A stretch of 64,000 nucleotides of DNA from Fodinicurvata halophila (GCF_042651425.1 NZ_JBHSCW010000010.1:62001-126000); one strand, 5' to 3'; counted from the first letter of the stretch, positions 7,397-17,889 are shown. The notes: a model not told the origin generated them from the letters alone. Numbers and translations are program-made.

Positions 7397-9502
7397 TCAC
7401 TCCAGTACGATCTGCACGCTGGCGCTGCGACCGGCCGCGTCGATCACCGTCAGCGTGGAGGAGCCGCGCCCGTCCGGGGTCCAGGAGGCTACGCGGCGGC
7501 GATAGCTCTTGGGCAGCGGTTTGCCGTTGGCCAGCCATCGGAAGGGGGCCCGACCACCGTTGATTTTGAGCGCCAATGGTGTTGTGGCCATTCCTTGCGC
7601 AAGACCGAGATCGATATGTGTGCCTTCCGACGGAAAAACGATCTCCGGTGCTGGCTCCGGCGGCGCTCCGGTGGCCGCCTGTCCGGCAGAGGAGGCAAAA
7701 CGGCGTTGCGAGAACGGCAATTCGGAAGCGGCAAGGCGGACCGCGCCTGCCGGTGGGCGCGGCAGTGGCGTCAAACCGATCCCGGCGCGGGAGAAGGCCT
7801 CGAACAGGACGGGAGCCGCGGCGCGATACCCTGTCAGGCCCGGCACGGACCCGCCATCGGGGCGGCCTATCCAGACGCCGAGCACGTGGCGACCGTCATA
7901 GCCGACGGCCCAGGCGTCGCGGTATCCGTAGGAGGTGCCGGTCTTGTAGGCAATGCCGAGCTGCGGGGCGCCCTCGGGCGGAATGACGCCTGACAGCATG
8001 TCGGCAATCTGCCAGGTGGCCGGCGAGGTGAGCAGGGTCGCCGGATGCGCAGCGGGCTCGGAGTCCTCGAGATAGCGCAGGGGCTCGACCTTGCCGCGGT
8101 TGGCGAGGCCGGCATAGAGCTGCACCAGCCCTTCCAGCGTCAGCCCCGCTCCGCCGAGGCCAATGGCCAGTCCCGGCGCCGCCCCCGGCGGCAAGCTCGG
8201 GCGAACGCCGGCACGCTTCATCCGTGCTACGAGCCGAGTCGGGCCGACAGCATCGAGCATGCGGATCGCCGGTACGTTGAGGGACATCTGCAGCGCTTTG
8301 CGCACCGTCACGTCGCCTTGATAGTCCCTGTCGAAATTCTTCGGCCGGTAGCCGGCAAAATTTCCGGGGCGGTCCTCGATGATCGTCTCCTGCATCACCA
8401 GCCCCTCCTCGAAGGCGAGACCATAGATGAAGGGCTTCAGTGTGGAGCCGGGCGAGCGTTCCGCCACGCTCATGTCGATCCAGCCGTCGCGGGCGCTGTT
8501 GAAATAATCGGCCGAGCCGACCCGTGCCAGCACCGCGCCGCTGCGGGCGTCGGCCAGAAGCATGGCGATGGAGACGCGCGGGCCCCGCCCTCGTGCCGTT
8601 TCGCGCGCCACCCGTTCCAGGCCGGCCTGGATGCCGCGATCGATCAGCAGGCTGTGGCGGCGCCTTTCGGGTGCGGACTGCCTTACCGATTCGGCCAGGT
8701 GCGCGGCGTAGGCCGGCATCTGTCGACGCCTGCCTTGGACCGCAACGCGCGCGGCGCGTGACACCTCGCTCCTGGCGATCACGCTGGCGTCGGCCATGCG
8801 GGTGAGAACCCGGTCGCGTGCCGCCCTTGCCGTTTCCGGGTGCCTGTCGGGCCGCCGCGCCTCGGGCGATTGCGGCAGGGCGACGAGCAGCGCGGCTTCC
8901 GCAAGGCTCAGCCTCCGGGGTTCCTTGCCGAACCATGCGAGACTTGCCGCGCGCACGCCTTCCAGATTGCCGCCATAGGGCGCCAGCGTCAGATAGCGCT
9001 TCAGGATCTCGCGCTTGGAAAGCCGCCGCTCGATCTGCAGGGCGCGGGCGATCTGACGGAACTTGGCGGCAAAGCTGCGTTCCTCCCGTGGTTCGAGCAA
9101 GCGGGCGAGCTGCATGGTCAGGGTCGAGCCGCCCGAAACGATGCGGCCGTTTGTGGCAAGCTGCCAGGCGGCGCGCAGGAGTGCCAGAGGATCGACCCCC
9201 GCATGCGACCAGAAACGTCGGTCCTCATAGGCGATCAGCATCTCGAGGAACCGGGGGTCGAGCGTGTCGATGTCGGCCTCGAGCCGCCAGCGCCCGTCGG
9301 GTGCAGCAAAGGCGCGCAAGAGCGTACCCTGGCGATCCACCACCTCCGGCGAATACGCGATGGCATCACCGAGCGGCGGCGGGTAGCTCTTGTCGAGCCG
9401 GTCGAGCACGACCATGCCGATGACGGCAATCCCCAAGACCGTAGTCAAGGCGATGGCGGCGCGTCGCGCCCACCGGGGAAGCCTTGTGCGCCGTCCGGCC
9501 AT
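7397..9502 (-). CDS. pbpC: Penicillin-binding protein 1C (bifunctional glycosyltransferase/transpeptidase)
   Basis: The protein is 701 aa and is anchored by one N-terminal membrane segment (about 14-33). The GT51 glycosyltransferase domain covers about residues 60-240 with the catalytic motif EDRRFWSHAGVDP and GGSTLTMQLARLL. The transpeptidase domain shows all three motifs: SPGSTLKPF (SxxK), SLNVP (SxN) and KTGTSYGYRDAW (KTG). The last 90 residues are the BiPBP C-terminal beta domain found in PBP1C. It polymerises and may cross-link peptidoglycan in the periplasm. It starts two bases after the stop of the alpha-2-macroglobulin gene; that pairing is characteristic and indicates a shared envelope-defence function. 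Confidence 0.95.
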   Translation of the reverse strand: MAGRRTRLPRWARRAAIALTTVLGIAVIGMVVLDRLDKSYPPPLGDAIAYSPEVVDRQGTLLRAFAAPDGRWRLEADIDTLDPRFLEMLIAYEDRRFWSHAGVDPLALLRAAWQLATNGRIVSGGSTLTMQLARLLEPREERSFAAKFRQIARALQIERRLSKREILKRYLTLAPYGGNLEGVRAASLAWFGKEPRRLSLAEAALLVALPQSPEARRPDRHPETARAARDRVLTRMADASVIARSEVSRAARVAVQGRRRQMPAYAAHLAESVRQSAPERRRHSLLIDRGIQAGLERVARETARGRGPRVSIAMLLADARSGAVLARVGSADYFNSARDGWIDMSVAERSPGSTLKPFIYGLAFEEGLVMQETIIEDRPGNFAGYRPKNFDRDYQGDVTVRKALQMSLNVPAIRMLDAVGPTRLVARMKRAGVRPSLPPGAAPGLAIGLGGAGLTLEGLVQLYAGLANRGKVEPLRYLEDSEPAAHPATLLTSPATWQIADMLSGVIPPEGAPQLGIAYKTGTSYGYRDAWAVGYDGRHVLGVWIGRPDGGSVPGLTGYRAAAPVLFEAFSRAGIGLTPLPRPPAGAVRLAASELPFSQRRFASSAGQAATGAPPEPAPEIVFPSEGTHIDLGLAQGMATTPLALKINGGRAPFRWLANGKPLPKSYRRRVASWTPDGRGSSTLTVIDAAGRSASVQIVLE

Positions 9503-9504
9503 GA

Positions 9505-12500
9505 TCAGTCGCTCGAGATTTCCAGCACGCCGGTCGCCGTTCGCGCGGAAAGTTGCGGCCGGTACATGTCTTCCACGGTTGCCGCAGGATGCGTGTAGAT
9601 GCCTGGCGTGACGGCACGCACCACATAGGCAAGTCTGTAGTTGCGGTCGTCACCGGTACGTTCGAACGCGGCAATGAAGCGGTCGTCGCGAAACTCGGTG
9701 TGCACCGCGTCGGTTTCGCCCAGCCATGGGAAAGTGTCGAGCTCGGCACTGTCGACAAGACGCGGATTGTCGATCTCGAATCCGGCCGGCAGCAGGTCGG
9801 AGACGAGCACGCGCGAGGGCCAGGAATTGGCCTCGGTGATCTCCAGAACCACCACATAGCGCTCGTTCTGAAGAGCTTCCGAGACATTCGCCTGTGTGCC
9901 GTCGAGGTGGTAGTAGCTGCGCTGGATGGTGAAGCCCTCCCCGCCGGCCGGCAAAGGCTGGCGGGGTGCGGCCACGGTGGTCAGCGCCACATCCTGCGGT
10001 TCTGTGCCGACATTGGTGATGGCAAAGGGATCTGCGGTAATCTCGGTCCCGGAAAGGCGCCGTGCGAAGGCGCCTTCATGGGCAGCACCATCCACCGTTA
10101 GCGCGATGTCGCCGCTCGCTTCGCTCAGGGCCCGGGAGGCCAGGAGCATCCAGGCCTCGTCCTGCGTGCTCATGTGCTGGGTGCGGCTGCTCAGATCGGA
10201 GACGAAGTTCACCATCTGCGGCACCGTCTGCGGCCGGGGTCGGCTTTCGGCCGCAAGTGCCAGCATCGCTGCAGCGTCACGGAGGCGTGAGCCGTAATCG
10301 GAGCGCGCCATATTGCTCTTTGTCGATTGTGCCTGGCGCAAGGCGGAGCGGAACGTCGCCTCGGCGCGCTGCACATCGCCGTAGAGCGCCAGCGCTGCGG
10401 CAAGCTGGGCACGGGCGAGCGGACTTGCGAAGGCGTCGAGACGTGCATCGGCGTAGTAGCGCAGGTCGCCGACCGAGGCCTTTTGGTTGCGCGCCAGCAC
10501 ATAGAGCGCATAGGCGATCTTGTCGCCGTTGGACTCGACGTCCGTGTCGTAGGCGAGCGCGTTCGAGAGGTTCTGCAGCGCCTGAGCCATGGCGCGTTCG
10601 GGCACGGCAAAGCCCTGTTCGCGCGCCCGCGTCAGGAATTCGGTAACGTAGGAATCGAGCCAGAGATCGCCCCCGCCCGGTCCCCACAGGCCGAAGCTGC
10701 CCGCCGATGACTGGTAGGAGAGCACCTGCGCGATGGCCTTTTCGATGCGCTTCCTTGCATCCGGGTCCGGCTCAAGGCCGGCCGTCTTCGACAGTTCGTT
10801 CACATAGAGAAGCGGCAGCGCGCGGCTGGCGACCTGCTCGCTGCAGCCATAGGGGTAGCGGTCGAGCGACATAAGCAGGCTCGGGATATCGAATGCTTCA
10901 TCCGGCGCGACATTGACCGTGACGGAGGCATCCTCGCTGTAGCGATCGGCAAGCAGGCCGCCGTCGATCCTGAGGCGGCCGCCATCGGCGGGGAGCGTGA
11001 CCGTCCGCCGCGTGGTGACCGGCATGACGCCGGGACGGACCGGAAGGCTGGCCGATTTCTCCACCGTTAGGCCCGACTCGTGGACGAGCGAAACGGCAAG
11101 CCGGACCGTGCCCGCCTCCTGCGCGACAAGCGGCAGGGAAAGGCTCGTCTTGCCGTCGGCTGCGAGGGCGAGGCTTGCCGGTGCGGAGCTTGTGTCGACG
11201 GTGGCCGCGCCGTCGGCCGAGACCGAGAGCGCGTAGTCGCCGGCAGGCCCGTCGGTATTGGCGACCTCTATCAGCATCCGCGACTCGTCGCCGGGTGCCA
11301 GGAAGCCGGGCTGGCTCGTCGTGACCACCACGGGGTCACGAACGATCACGTCCTTCGCCACTGCCCCCACGGCGCCCTTCGACCAGGCGACGGCCATGAC
11401 ACGCACGGTGCCGTTGAACTGCGGCATGTCGAAGCCGATCTCGGCCCTGCCCTCCTCGTCGAGGCGGACGATGTCGGAGAAGAAGGACACCAGCTCCTCG
11501 GTCGGCGGACTGCCGCGCGAAGTCATGCCACCGGCATCGCCGCCGGTGCGCAGCCGGCCGGTTGCCCCAAGGGAGCCGTCGATCAGCCGGCCGAAGATGT
11601 CGCGGATCTCGAGTCCCAGCATGCGCTGGCCGAAATACCAGTCGGCGGGGTCGGGGGGCTCGTAGCGGGTCAGATTGAGAATGCCCACGTCGACTGCAGC
11701 GAGGGTGACATAGGCCTCCTCGTTGGCGGCAAGGTCCCCGAGGGAAACGGGAACCGTCAATCGTTCGTTCGGCCGCGTCTTCTCCGGAGTGTCGAGATCG
11801 ACCGAAAGTTCCCGCTCACCCGGATCCACCTCCAGCCATCGCACGCCGATGGCACGCATGGGCAATCGGTTCTCCGTGGTCTCGCCCGGCCGAAAGAGAG
11901 TTGCCGTCACATAGGTTCCGGCGCCCAGGTCCTCGGTCACCGGGATGTCGACCGTGGTGCCCTCCGACGGGACGCTGACTCTCATGCTGTGCTGCAGGCT
12001 CTCGGCGCCGAGTGTGATCAGGGCCTCGCCGGCAAAGCGCGGCGAAATCTTCAGTTGCGCCGTATCGCCGGGTTCGTAGTGCTCGCGGTCGAGCGCGACC
12101 TCCAGGCCGTCCGGCGTTTCAGTCGAGCTTGCCTCGACATACCAGCCGGCCTCGAACTCCACGCTGGACATGGGGCCGCCGGGCTCGGGGTCCTGCACCT
12201 CCAGACGGTAGCGGCCCCAGTCAACCGGGACACTGATCTGAGGTTGGGAATCAGCTGCTGCGCTGACCGTGCCTTCGCGCACCAGACTGGTGGTGGTGAT
12301 CGGTTCGTAGTTCCATGAACTGCCGTTGCGGTACCACTGGTAATGCCGTTCAACCTTGAAGAGCGACCATTCCAGACCCCGCATGGCGATACGCTCACCC
12401 GAGGGATCGGCGGCGATAACGCGGAAATTCGCCTTGCCGCCTTCTTCCACCTGTCCGCCGGTGAACTCGGGCCTCACACCGATAAGTGGGGTTTGTGGCT

Positions 12501-14961
12501 CAACACCGATGTCGAGCGAACGCTCGACGGCGCGGCCGCTGGCTTCGCGCATTTGTACATGCAGTTCGGCCGTCAGAAGCCGGGTGGTGGAGGGCACGCT
12601 GTCGATGGACACGTCGAAGACGGCCTTGCCGTCCGCGTCGGTTTCGGGCAGGCCGGCCAGTGGCGTGCGCAGGGCCTCTACGCCCTCCTCGTCCGCGAGA
12701 CCGAAAACATAGCCGGGGAAGCGCGCCCACTCCCGCGTCGGCTTTATCGCCATTTCGCCTTCAAGGGACAGGCCGGCCGCCGGTGCGCCGTAGAGATAAC
12801 GGCCTTCGAGGGCGATTTCGGTCGAGCCGCCGACGGGGACGGTATCATCGGCGCTCGTCAGGTCGAACTCCGTGCGGTCCGGCACGAAGTCCTCCACCAG
12901 AAACATTTTCTCGGTGATCGGCGGCTGTCCGGGATCGGCGTGCACCCGCAGGTTCCAGGTGCCGCGCATGGCGTTCTCCGGCAGCGCCAGCTCAATGGCG
13001 TGGCCGCCGAGGGAGGTTCCCTGAGAGACGATGCGGCGATCTTCCACCCCATCCGGACGCTCGAAGATGAAGGTGAGCGGCAGGTCGTCAGCGGCTTCGA
13101 CAGCGCCGTCGCGGGCCAGAGCGGCCGCATGCACGGTTTCGCCGGCACGGTAGATGCCGCGCTCGGTCCAGGCAAAGATATCGAGCGGGCCGGGCGCCGG
13201 ACGGCCGGTCACGCCCCGGTCCGACAGGTCGAAGCCGGCGCGCGTCATATCGAGAAACACGAAATCCTCTTCGCCTTCGGCCAGAAGCACGGCAGGTGCA
13301 AGACCGGCTTTGCCCCGCGTAAGCCCCGGCGAGAAGCGGGCGTGGCCGTCAGCATCCGTCGTCGCCTCGCCCAGCACCTCGTTGTTGCGGGCAAGCAGCG
13401 TGAGCTTGAGTCCTTCGGTCGGCTTGGCCGTGGCGAGAGAGCGGGCGAAAACCGAAAGCCCGTCCGCGCCGGCAAAGGTCGACAGCCCGATGTCGGAGAT
13501 CAGGAACCACTGGGTGGCCCTGTTTTCCCAAACCTTGCTGGTAGCACCTTCGGGAAGGGCGGTTAGCATGTAGACGCCGGGCTCCCGCTCCGGCAGGGCT
13601 TCATCGATGGGAAGGCTGGTGGTGACGTTTTCATTCAGTTCGGACTCGATGTCGACGGTGCCCTGCCAGACCGGCGCACCGATGTTGTCGGCGACCTCTT
13701 CGATTTCGAAGCCGTTGAGCTGCTGCAGGAACTTTGACTCGGAAAGTAGCCGCGCCAGGGCGCGCTCGCCCACGCGATGGAGGGAAAGCTGTGCGCTGTC
13801 GGTATTGACCGAGACGAGAGGGATGCCCCGCCGGGCCGTCGATGGCAGCACGAAATTGTCGCCGGTAAAGCGCAGTGCCGGGGAGCGGTCGCGAATATAG
13901 ATCTCGAGGGGTACGGGCTCGGCAATCACCTCGCCGATTTCCGAGGGAAGGCCCTGGCGGATGGTGATGCGGTATTGCTCGCCGTGCTTCAGTCCGGTCA
14001 CGCAAAGCTGCTTGTCGTCGAGATCGATGGCCGGGGCGCGCGCCCGGTCCACCGTCACATATTGCGCGTAGTCGACGTCGCTCCTCACCAGTGTCTCGGA
14101 GAACTGCACGCACACGCGTGGCGTGGCACTGTCAGAATCCACCGAGTGGTCGACGACGCGGAAGCCCTTGCGGCGCTTGAGACTGGCGTAGAGTGCCTGC
14201 ACCTGGGGCGAGGACTGAAGGGCAAGGCTTGCCTCATAGGCGCTGAGGGCGGGACGGAAGAGGCTGCGCTTTTCCAGAGCGGCGGCAAGGGCGGCGAGCG
14301 CATCGGCCCGCCCGCGGGCGCTGCGCGACAGGCGATAGGCGGTCACGGCCGCACCGGTGGCGGCGCGCTGCAGGGCGTTGGCCCTTTCGTTGTCCGTGGA
14401 CTCGAGCGCCATGGCCGCGCGGGCCAGGCCAGTCCAGACTGTCGCATTCTCCGGCTCAACCGCTATTGCGGCGGTATAGTCGCGCATGGCGCCTTGTGCG
14501 TCGCCCGCGTCGAGCGCCCGGGCAGCGGCGCTGGTGAGCGCCACGAAGCCGGCCTTGCCTGCACTGGCCTTGCCCAGCAAGGTGTCGCGGTACTGTTCGG
14601 CTTCACGGAGCACGTGAGCGGGCACGAAACGCAGCGCGGGCGGTGCCCCGATGTCCGGTTCGGCACCGGCCGTCACCACCTTGCCGGCAACCGCGCCGTC
14701 GAAGGGTTTCAAGCTGCCGAAATCCGATTTCAGGAAGCACCAGCGGGGGCCGATGTTGTAGGTGAAAGCCCGGCATTCCGGGTCGTTGAGACAGACTTGC
14801 TTGCATTCATCCAGCGAGACGTTCTGCTCCGTCCGCAGGTCGAAGCCGAAATAGTCACTGTTCTCTGTTGTGACGATGCGGCTTGTGTCCTGCGCCGACG
14901 CGGTGGCTGCCAGAGCAAAAAATGCGACAAGGATAAAGGAAAGCCTGCCGAACGTGCCCAC
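9505..14961 (-). CDS. Giant bacterial alpha-2-macroglobulin with PAN and TPR-like N-terminus
   Basis: I choose GTG 14961 because GGAGGG sits at 14972-14967 and the product then begins with a clean signal peptide (RLSFILVAFFALAATASA); the upstream ATG at 15012 only adds polar residues. The mature 1.8k-residue protein has a Cys-rich PAN/apple-like module (SLDECKQVCLNDPECRAF), a TPR-like helical region (about 130-270), serial MG domains and the thioester motif GCSEQ with Cys near residue 1373. Bacterial A2Ms trap proteases in the periplasm by thioester capture, apparently working with PBP1C, encoded two bases downstream. It has no lipobox, so unlike the E. coli protein it may be soluble. Confidence 0.92.
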   Translation of the reverse strand: MGTFGRLSFILVAFFALAATASAQDTSRIVTTENSDYFGFDLRTEQNVSLDECKQVCLNDPECRAFTYNIGPRWCFLKSDFGSLKPFDGAVAGKVVTAGAEPDIGAPPALRFVPAHVLREAEQYRDTLLGKASAGKAGFVALTSAAARALDAGDAQGAMRDYTAAIAVEPENATVWTGLARAAMALESTDNERANALQRAATGAAVTAYRLSRSARGRADALAALAAALEKRSLFRPALSAYEASLALQSSPQVQALYASLKRRKGFRVVDHSVDSDSATPRVCVQFSETLVRSDVDYAQYVTVDRARAPAIDLDDKQLCVTGLKHGEQYRITIRQGLPSEIGEVIAEPVPLEIYIRDRSPALRFTGDNFVLPSTARRGIPLVSVNTDSAQLSLHRVGERALARLLSESKFLQQLNGFEIEEVADNIGAPVWQGTVDIESELNENVTTSLPIDEALPEREPGVYMLTALPEGATSKVWENRATQWFLISDIGLSTFAGADGLSVFARSLATAKPTEGLKLTLLARNNEVLGEATTDADGHARFSPGLTRGKAGLAPAVLLAEGEEDFVFLDMTRAGFDLSDRGVTGRPAPGPLDIFAWTERGIYRAGETVHAAALARDGAVEAADDLPLTFIFERPDGVEDRRIVSQGTSLGGHAIELALPENAMRGTWNLRVHADPGQPPITEKMFLVEDFVPDRTEFDLTSADDTVPVGGSTEIALEGRYLYGAPAAGLSLEGEMAIKPTREWARFPGYVFGLADEEGVEALRTPLAGLPETDADGKAVFDVSIDSVPSTTRLLTAELHVQMREASGRAVERSLDIGVEPQTPLIGVRPEFTGGQVEEGGKANFRVIAADPSGERIAMRGLEWSLFKVERHYQWYRNGSSWNYEPITTTSLVREGTVSAAADSQPQISVPVDWGRYRLEVQDPEPGGPMSSVEFEAGWYVEASSTETPDGLEVALDREHYEPGDTAQLKISPRFAGEALITLGAESLQHSMRVSVPSEGTTVDIPVTEDLGAGTYVTATLFRPGETTENRLPMRAIGVRWLEVDPGERELSVDLDTPEKTRPNERLTVPVSLGDLAANEEAYVTLAAVDVGILNLTRYEPPDPADWYFGQRMLGLEIRDIFGRLIDGSLGATGRLRTGGDAGGMTSRGSPPTEELVSFFSDIVRLDEEGRAEIGFDMPQFNGTVRVMAVAWSKGAVGAVAKDVIVRDPVVVTTSQPGFLAPGDESRMLIEVANTDGPAGDYALSVSADGAATVDTSSAPASLALAADGKTSLSLPLVAQEAGTVRLAVSLVHESGLTVEKSASLPVRPGVMPVTTRRTVTLPADGGRLRIDGGLLADRYSEDASVTVNVAPDEAFDIPSLLMSLDRYPYGCSEQVASRALPLLYVNELSKTAGLEPDPDARKRIEKAIAQVLSYQSSAGSFGLWGPGGGDLWLDSYVTEFLTRAREQGFAVPERAMAQALQNLSNALAYDTDVESNGDKIAYALYVLARNQKASVGDLRYYADARLDAFASPLARAQLAAALALYGDVQRAEATFRSALRQAQSTKSNMARSDYGSRLRDAAAMLALAAESRPRPQTVPQMVNFVSDLSSRTQHMSTQDEAWMLLASRALSEASGDIALTVDGAAHEGAFARRLSGTEITADPFAITNVGTEPQDVALTTVAAPRQPLPAGGEGFTIQRSYYHLDGTQANVSEALQNERYVVVLEITEANSWPSRVLVSDLLPAGFEIDNPRLVDSAELDTFPWLGETDAVHTEFRDDRFIAAFERTGDDRNYRLAYVVRAVTPGIYTHPAATVEDMYRPQLSARTATGVLEISSD

Positions 14962-15223
14962 CGCATCCCTCCAGGCGCTGCTACTATTCCAATGGCATTC
15001 ACCCAGTTTCATGAAGGCCTGTCAACTCTACCCTCGATGCGATGTCTGTCAGTAATACGCGACATGGCTGTCGTGAGCAGTACATGCTCTGCTCAGTTTC
15101 AGTCGAGGCCCTGCAGAGGAATAGGGGGTTCGTGTCTCGAGCGGAGGTGTTGTCTCTTCGGAAGGGGCGTCCAAGGATTTCCTGCCAGCCGATCCGTACC
15201 AGCCCGCGGGATTCCCGAACATT

Positions 15224-16270
15224 CTAATGCTCGGTCTTGTCGCCGTGATTGCCCTGCTGAAGCTCCTCGGGAAGGTTGTAGTGTCCATCGATGAAGGAAA
15301 GGTCGAGGAAGACCGAGGGATCGGCTTCCGGGTCCACAAGACCTTCCTGCTTGTACCATTCCACTTGGCGGTAGATCGAAGCCACGTCCAGGCGTCCCTG
15401 CGGATCGATATAGCTCGCGCCTTCCCGGATCGCTTGCGGCGAGGCTTCGATGTAGTTCCGCAGCAGCGCCGTCAGCTCCTTCTGTTTCTGTGACAGGGCG
15501 CCCTCTCCACTATCGTGGAAGGCCTCCGCGTAGTCCTGGGCGGCGCGCTGATAGGCCCTGAGGAAACGCCGCAGGGTATCACGTTCCTGTTCGGCCATGT
15601 GGCGCGAGGTAAAGATTCCGCCCAGCTGGTAGGGGGTCTCGTCGCTGACCCAGCCGAGGATCCGGGCACTGCCCTCATTCTCCAGCCGGCGGGCCTGAGC
15701 GAAGGGCAGGATGGTGGCATCTGTGTCGTTGCGTCGGATGGCCTCGACCATGCGCGAGACCCGCTCGAGCTGAACCAGTTCGATTTCGGCGATATCGAAG
15801 CCCTTCTCCTCGGCCAGCAAGCCTGCCATCAGGTGAAAGCTTGAGCCGATCTGGGTGATGCCGAAGCTGTGGCCGGGCAGGTCCTCGGGACGACGGAGGC
15901 CGTGCTGCCAGGCAATCTCGGAAGCGACATAGGCCAGGAACCTGTAGCCCGGCTCCTCCCGGCTCTGGGCGGCGATGACGCGCAGCGTATCCTTGGCGGC
16001 GAGATTGTAGAAGCCGGCCGTGAAGGCGGTGGCCCCAATCTCGGCCTGGCGGTTGGCGACGGCGATGGCAATGGGCTGGGCGGCATCGAAGAACTGGAAG
16101 GTGACCTCGAGGTTCTCGTCCTCGTAATAGCCGAGCTCCTTGGCCAGGAAGAGAGGCGCGCTGGAGGTGAATGCGATGGCTGCGATGCGCAACTCTCTGG
16201 TTTCCGCCTGAAGCTGTAACGGGGCGAGGGCCATGCCGAGGCACAGCATCAAGGCGCAGGGCCATTTCAT
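15224..16270 (-). CDS. NMT1/SsuA-like ABC transporter substrate-binding protein
   Basis: The 348 aa protein has a signal peptide (MKWPCALMLCLGMALAPLQLQA) followed by RELRIAAIAFTSSAPLFLAKELGYYEDENLEV, the typical start of the NMT1/THI5-like family that binds taurine, sulfonates, nitrate or pyrimidine precursors. A cluster at RPEDLPGHSFGITQIGSSFH matches the family hinge region. No permease or ATPase gene lies nearby, so it is an orphan binding protein or serves a transporter encoded elsewhere. It lies 27 bases downstream of the YihY gene on the same strand. The ligand cannot be predicted. Confidence 0.85.
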   Translation of the reverse strand: MKWPCALMLCLGMALAPLQLQAETRELRIAAIAFTSSAPLFLAKELGYYEDENLEVTFQFFDAAQPIAIAVANRQAEIGATAFTAGFYNLAAKDTLRVIAAQSREEPGYRFLAYVASEIAWQHGLRRPEDLPGHSFGITQIGSSFHLMAGLLAEEKGFDIAEIELVQLERVSRMVEAIRRNDTDATILPFAQARRLENEGSARILGWVSDETPYQLGGIFTSRHMAEQERDTLRRFLRAYQRAAQDYAEAFHDSGEGALSQKQKELTALLRNYIEASPQAIREGASYIDPQGRLDVASIYRQVEWYKQEGLVDPEADPSVFLDLSFIDGHYNLPEELQQGNHGDKTEH

Positions 16271-16297
16271 TCAGACGTGCTCCCAATCTCCCGAAGC

Positions 16298-17683
16298 CTA
16301 TTCACCGGAGCGCAGGCTGCGCAGCGAGGAAGGCTGTTGTTCCGCAGACGCGGATTCTTCTTTCTTGTCATAAGTTTGCCTGCCCGCAAGCAGACTGTCC
16401 AGAGACTGCGAAAGCGGGTTTTCCAGTTCCCTGTAGAGGCCGGCAAGGGCGTCCTGGACCAGGGCGGGCCAGTCCTCCTGGTTCTTCGGGGTCAGGTCCA
16501 GGTAGTCCACGAGCTGGCCGAGTGTGACCTGGGAGAGATCCCGGCCCAGGACCTGCCTTCCGCCGGAGGTGGAGATGATCAACCCGGACTCGCGCAGGCG
16601 GTCCACCACCTCTCCTGATTCCACCGGTGTTGCGGGCAGTCCGGCGGCAAGCATGCGTTCCGTCAGCGGGCGCCCCCGACCATGGGCACTGCGCAGACGT
16701 TCCAGCAGGGCCAGGGCCAGGACGAGCCGGTTCAGGGGCGCTTCCTGCAGGTGGCCGTGCTGGATGACCGCGCGCCACTCCGGAAGCGCGGCGGCCAGTT
16801 GGGCCCCCAACAGGATGACGGCCCAGGCCAGATACATCCAGATGAGGAAGATGGGCAGGGCCGAGAGTGCCCCGTAGACGGCCTGGTAGGAGGGAACCTG
16901 ACCGACATAGAGGCCGAAACCATACTTCAGGATCTCGAGCAGGACCGCAGCCAGGAAGCCGCCAGCGAGCCCTGCCGGGAGGCTGACCGGACGATTGGGC
17001 ACCACGATGAAGAAGACGGCGCAACCCAGGGTGGCCAGCAGGATCGCCAGCATGCGCGTGAGCGGCATGGAGAAGGCCTCCAGCGAACCAGCGGCATGCA
17101 CCGTGGCGAAGGCATAGCTGGTGATGGACAGCGAGGCCCCCAGCAGGAGAGGGCCCAGCGTCAGCAGGGCCCAGTAGACGAGCAAGCGCAGGACCAGCGG
17201 CCGTTCCTGGCGGACACGCCAGATGGTATTGATGGAGGTGTTGATGTTGGACAGCAGCAGCAGGGCCGTCACGGCCAGCCCGACGATTCCCGGTGCGGTG
17301 AGCTTGGCCGCGTTGCGGAGAAAGGAGTCCAGGTGTTCGTTGGCGCGTGCCGCCTGATCGGGCGGGATCGCCTGGAACAGCATTTCGCGCAGGCTCTCGC
17401 GGGCCTCGTCGAAGGCGGGAAAGGCAGCCAGTAGGCCAAGAGCGATGGCCAGCAACGGCACGAGCGCCAGCAGCGAGCTGTAGCTGAGCCCGGCCGCCAT
17501 CTGCAGGCACCGGTCCTGATCATAGCGCCGGAAGAGATAGCGGGTGAAGAGATAGAGCTGTCGCAGGGAGATCAGCCTGAGGCGACGCCACAGGAGCGTA
17601 ATCCGAAAACGGCCCTGTGGCGCCCGCACTGTCGTCTCCGTTGCCGCGCTTCCTGCAGGCTGTGTGTCGGTCTTTTTCGTCAT
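16298..17683 (-). CDS. YihY/BrkB-family inner-membrane protein
   Basis: The 461 aa protein starts at ATG 17683 (a TTG one codon earlier is possible). It has about six membrane segments with the family hallmarks QMAAGLSYSSLLALVPLLAI near residue 65 and a later FLIWMYLAWAVILLGAQLA. The C-terminal 130 residues form a cytoplasmic extension whose middle (LALALLERLRSA...LRESGLIIS) resembles a winged helix. The family was once misnamed ribonuclease BN; its function remains uncertain, with transporter or envelope roles suggested. It is divergent from fabI. Confidence 0.88.
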   Translation of the reverse strand: MTKKTDTQPAGSAATETTVRAPQGRFRITLLWRRLRLISLRQLYLFTRYLFRRYDQDRCLQMAAGLSYSSLLALVPLLAIALGLLAAFPAFDEARESLREMLFQAIPPDQAARANEHLDSFLRNAAKLTAPGIVGLAVTALLLLSNINTSINTIWRVRQERPLVLRLLVYWALLTLGPLLLGASLSITSYAFATVHAAGSLEAFSMPLTRMLAILLATLGCAVFFIVVPNRPVSLPAGLAGGFLAAVLLEILKYGFGLYVGQVPSYQAVYGALSALPIFLIWMYLAWAVILLGAQLAAALPEWRAVIQHGHLQEAPLNRLVLALALLERLRSAHGRGRPLTERMLAAGLPATPVESGEVVDRLRESGLIISTSGGRQVLGRDLSQVTLGQLVDYLDLTPKNQEDWPALVQDALAGLYRELENPLSQSLDSLLAGRQTYDKKEESASAEQQPSSLRSLRSGE

Positions 17684-17785
17684 CAATCAAGAGACTAGCA
17701 CGAAAGGTCTGCTTGGCCAGGAAAGCCGTTCACAAGCCTGCCGCGAATCGGCGGAAAGAAACTGTTCACGGGCCCGTGGACGCCT

Positions 17786-17813
17786 TTGACGTGCCGGGTC
17801 ATTGGTGTAGGAT
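17786..17813 (+). promoter_or_regulatory. Probable sigma-70 promoter for fabI
   Basis: TTGACG at 17786-17791 and TAGGAT at 17808-17813 are separated by 16 bases and lie about 75 bases upstream of the fabI ATG in the divergent intergenic region. Five of six bases match the -35 consensus. Confidence 0.5.
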
Positions 17814-17889
17814 GCGCCTCCAGAATCCCGAGGTTACAGTCACGGCCGCCATTCACGCCGGGGTCGTCGACGGCAGAGCGAGATCAAGC

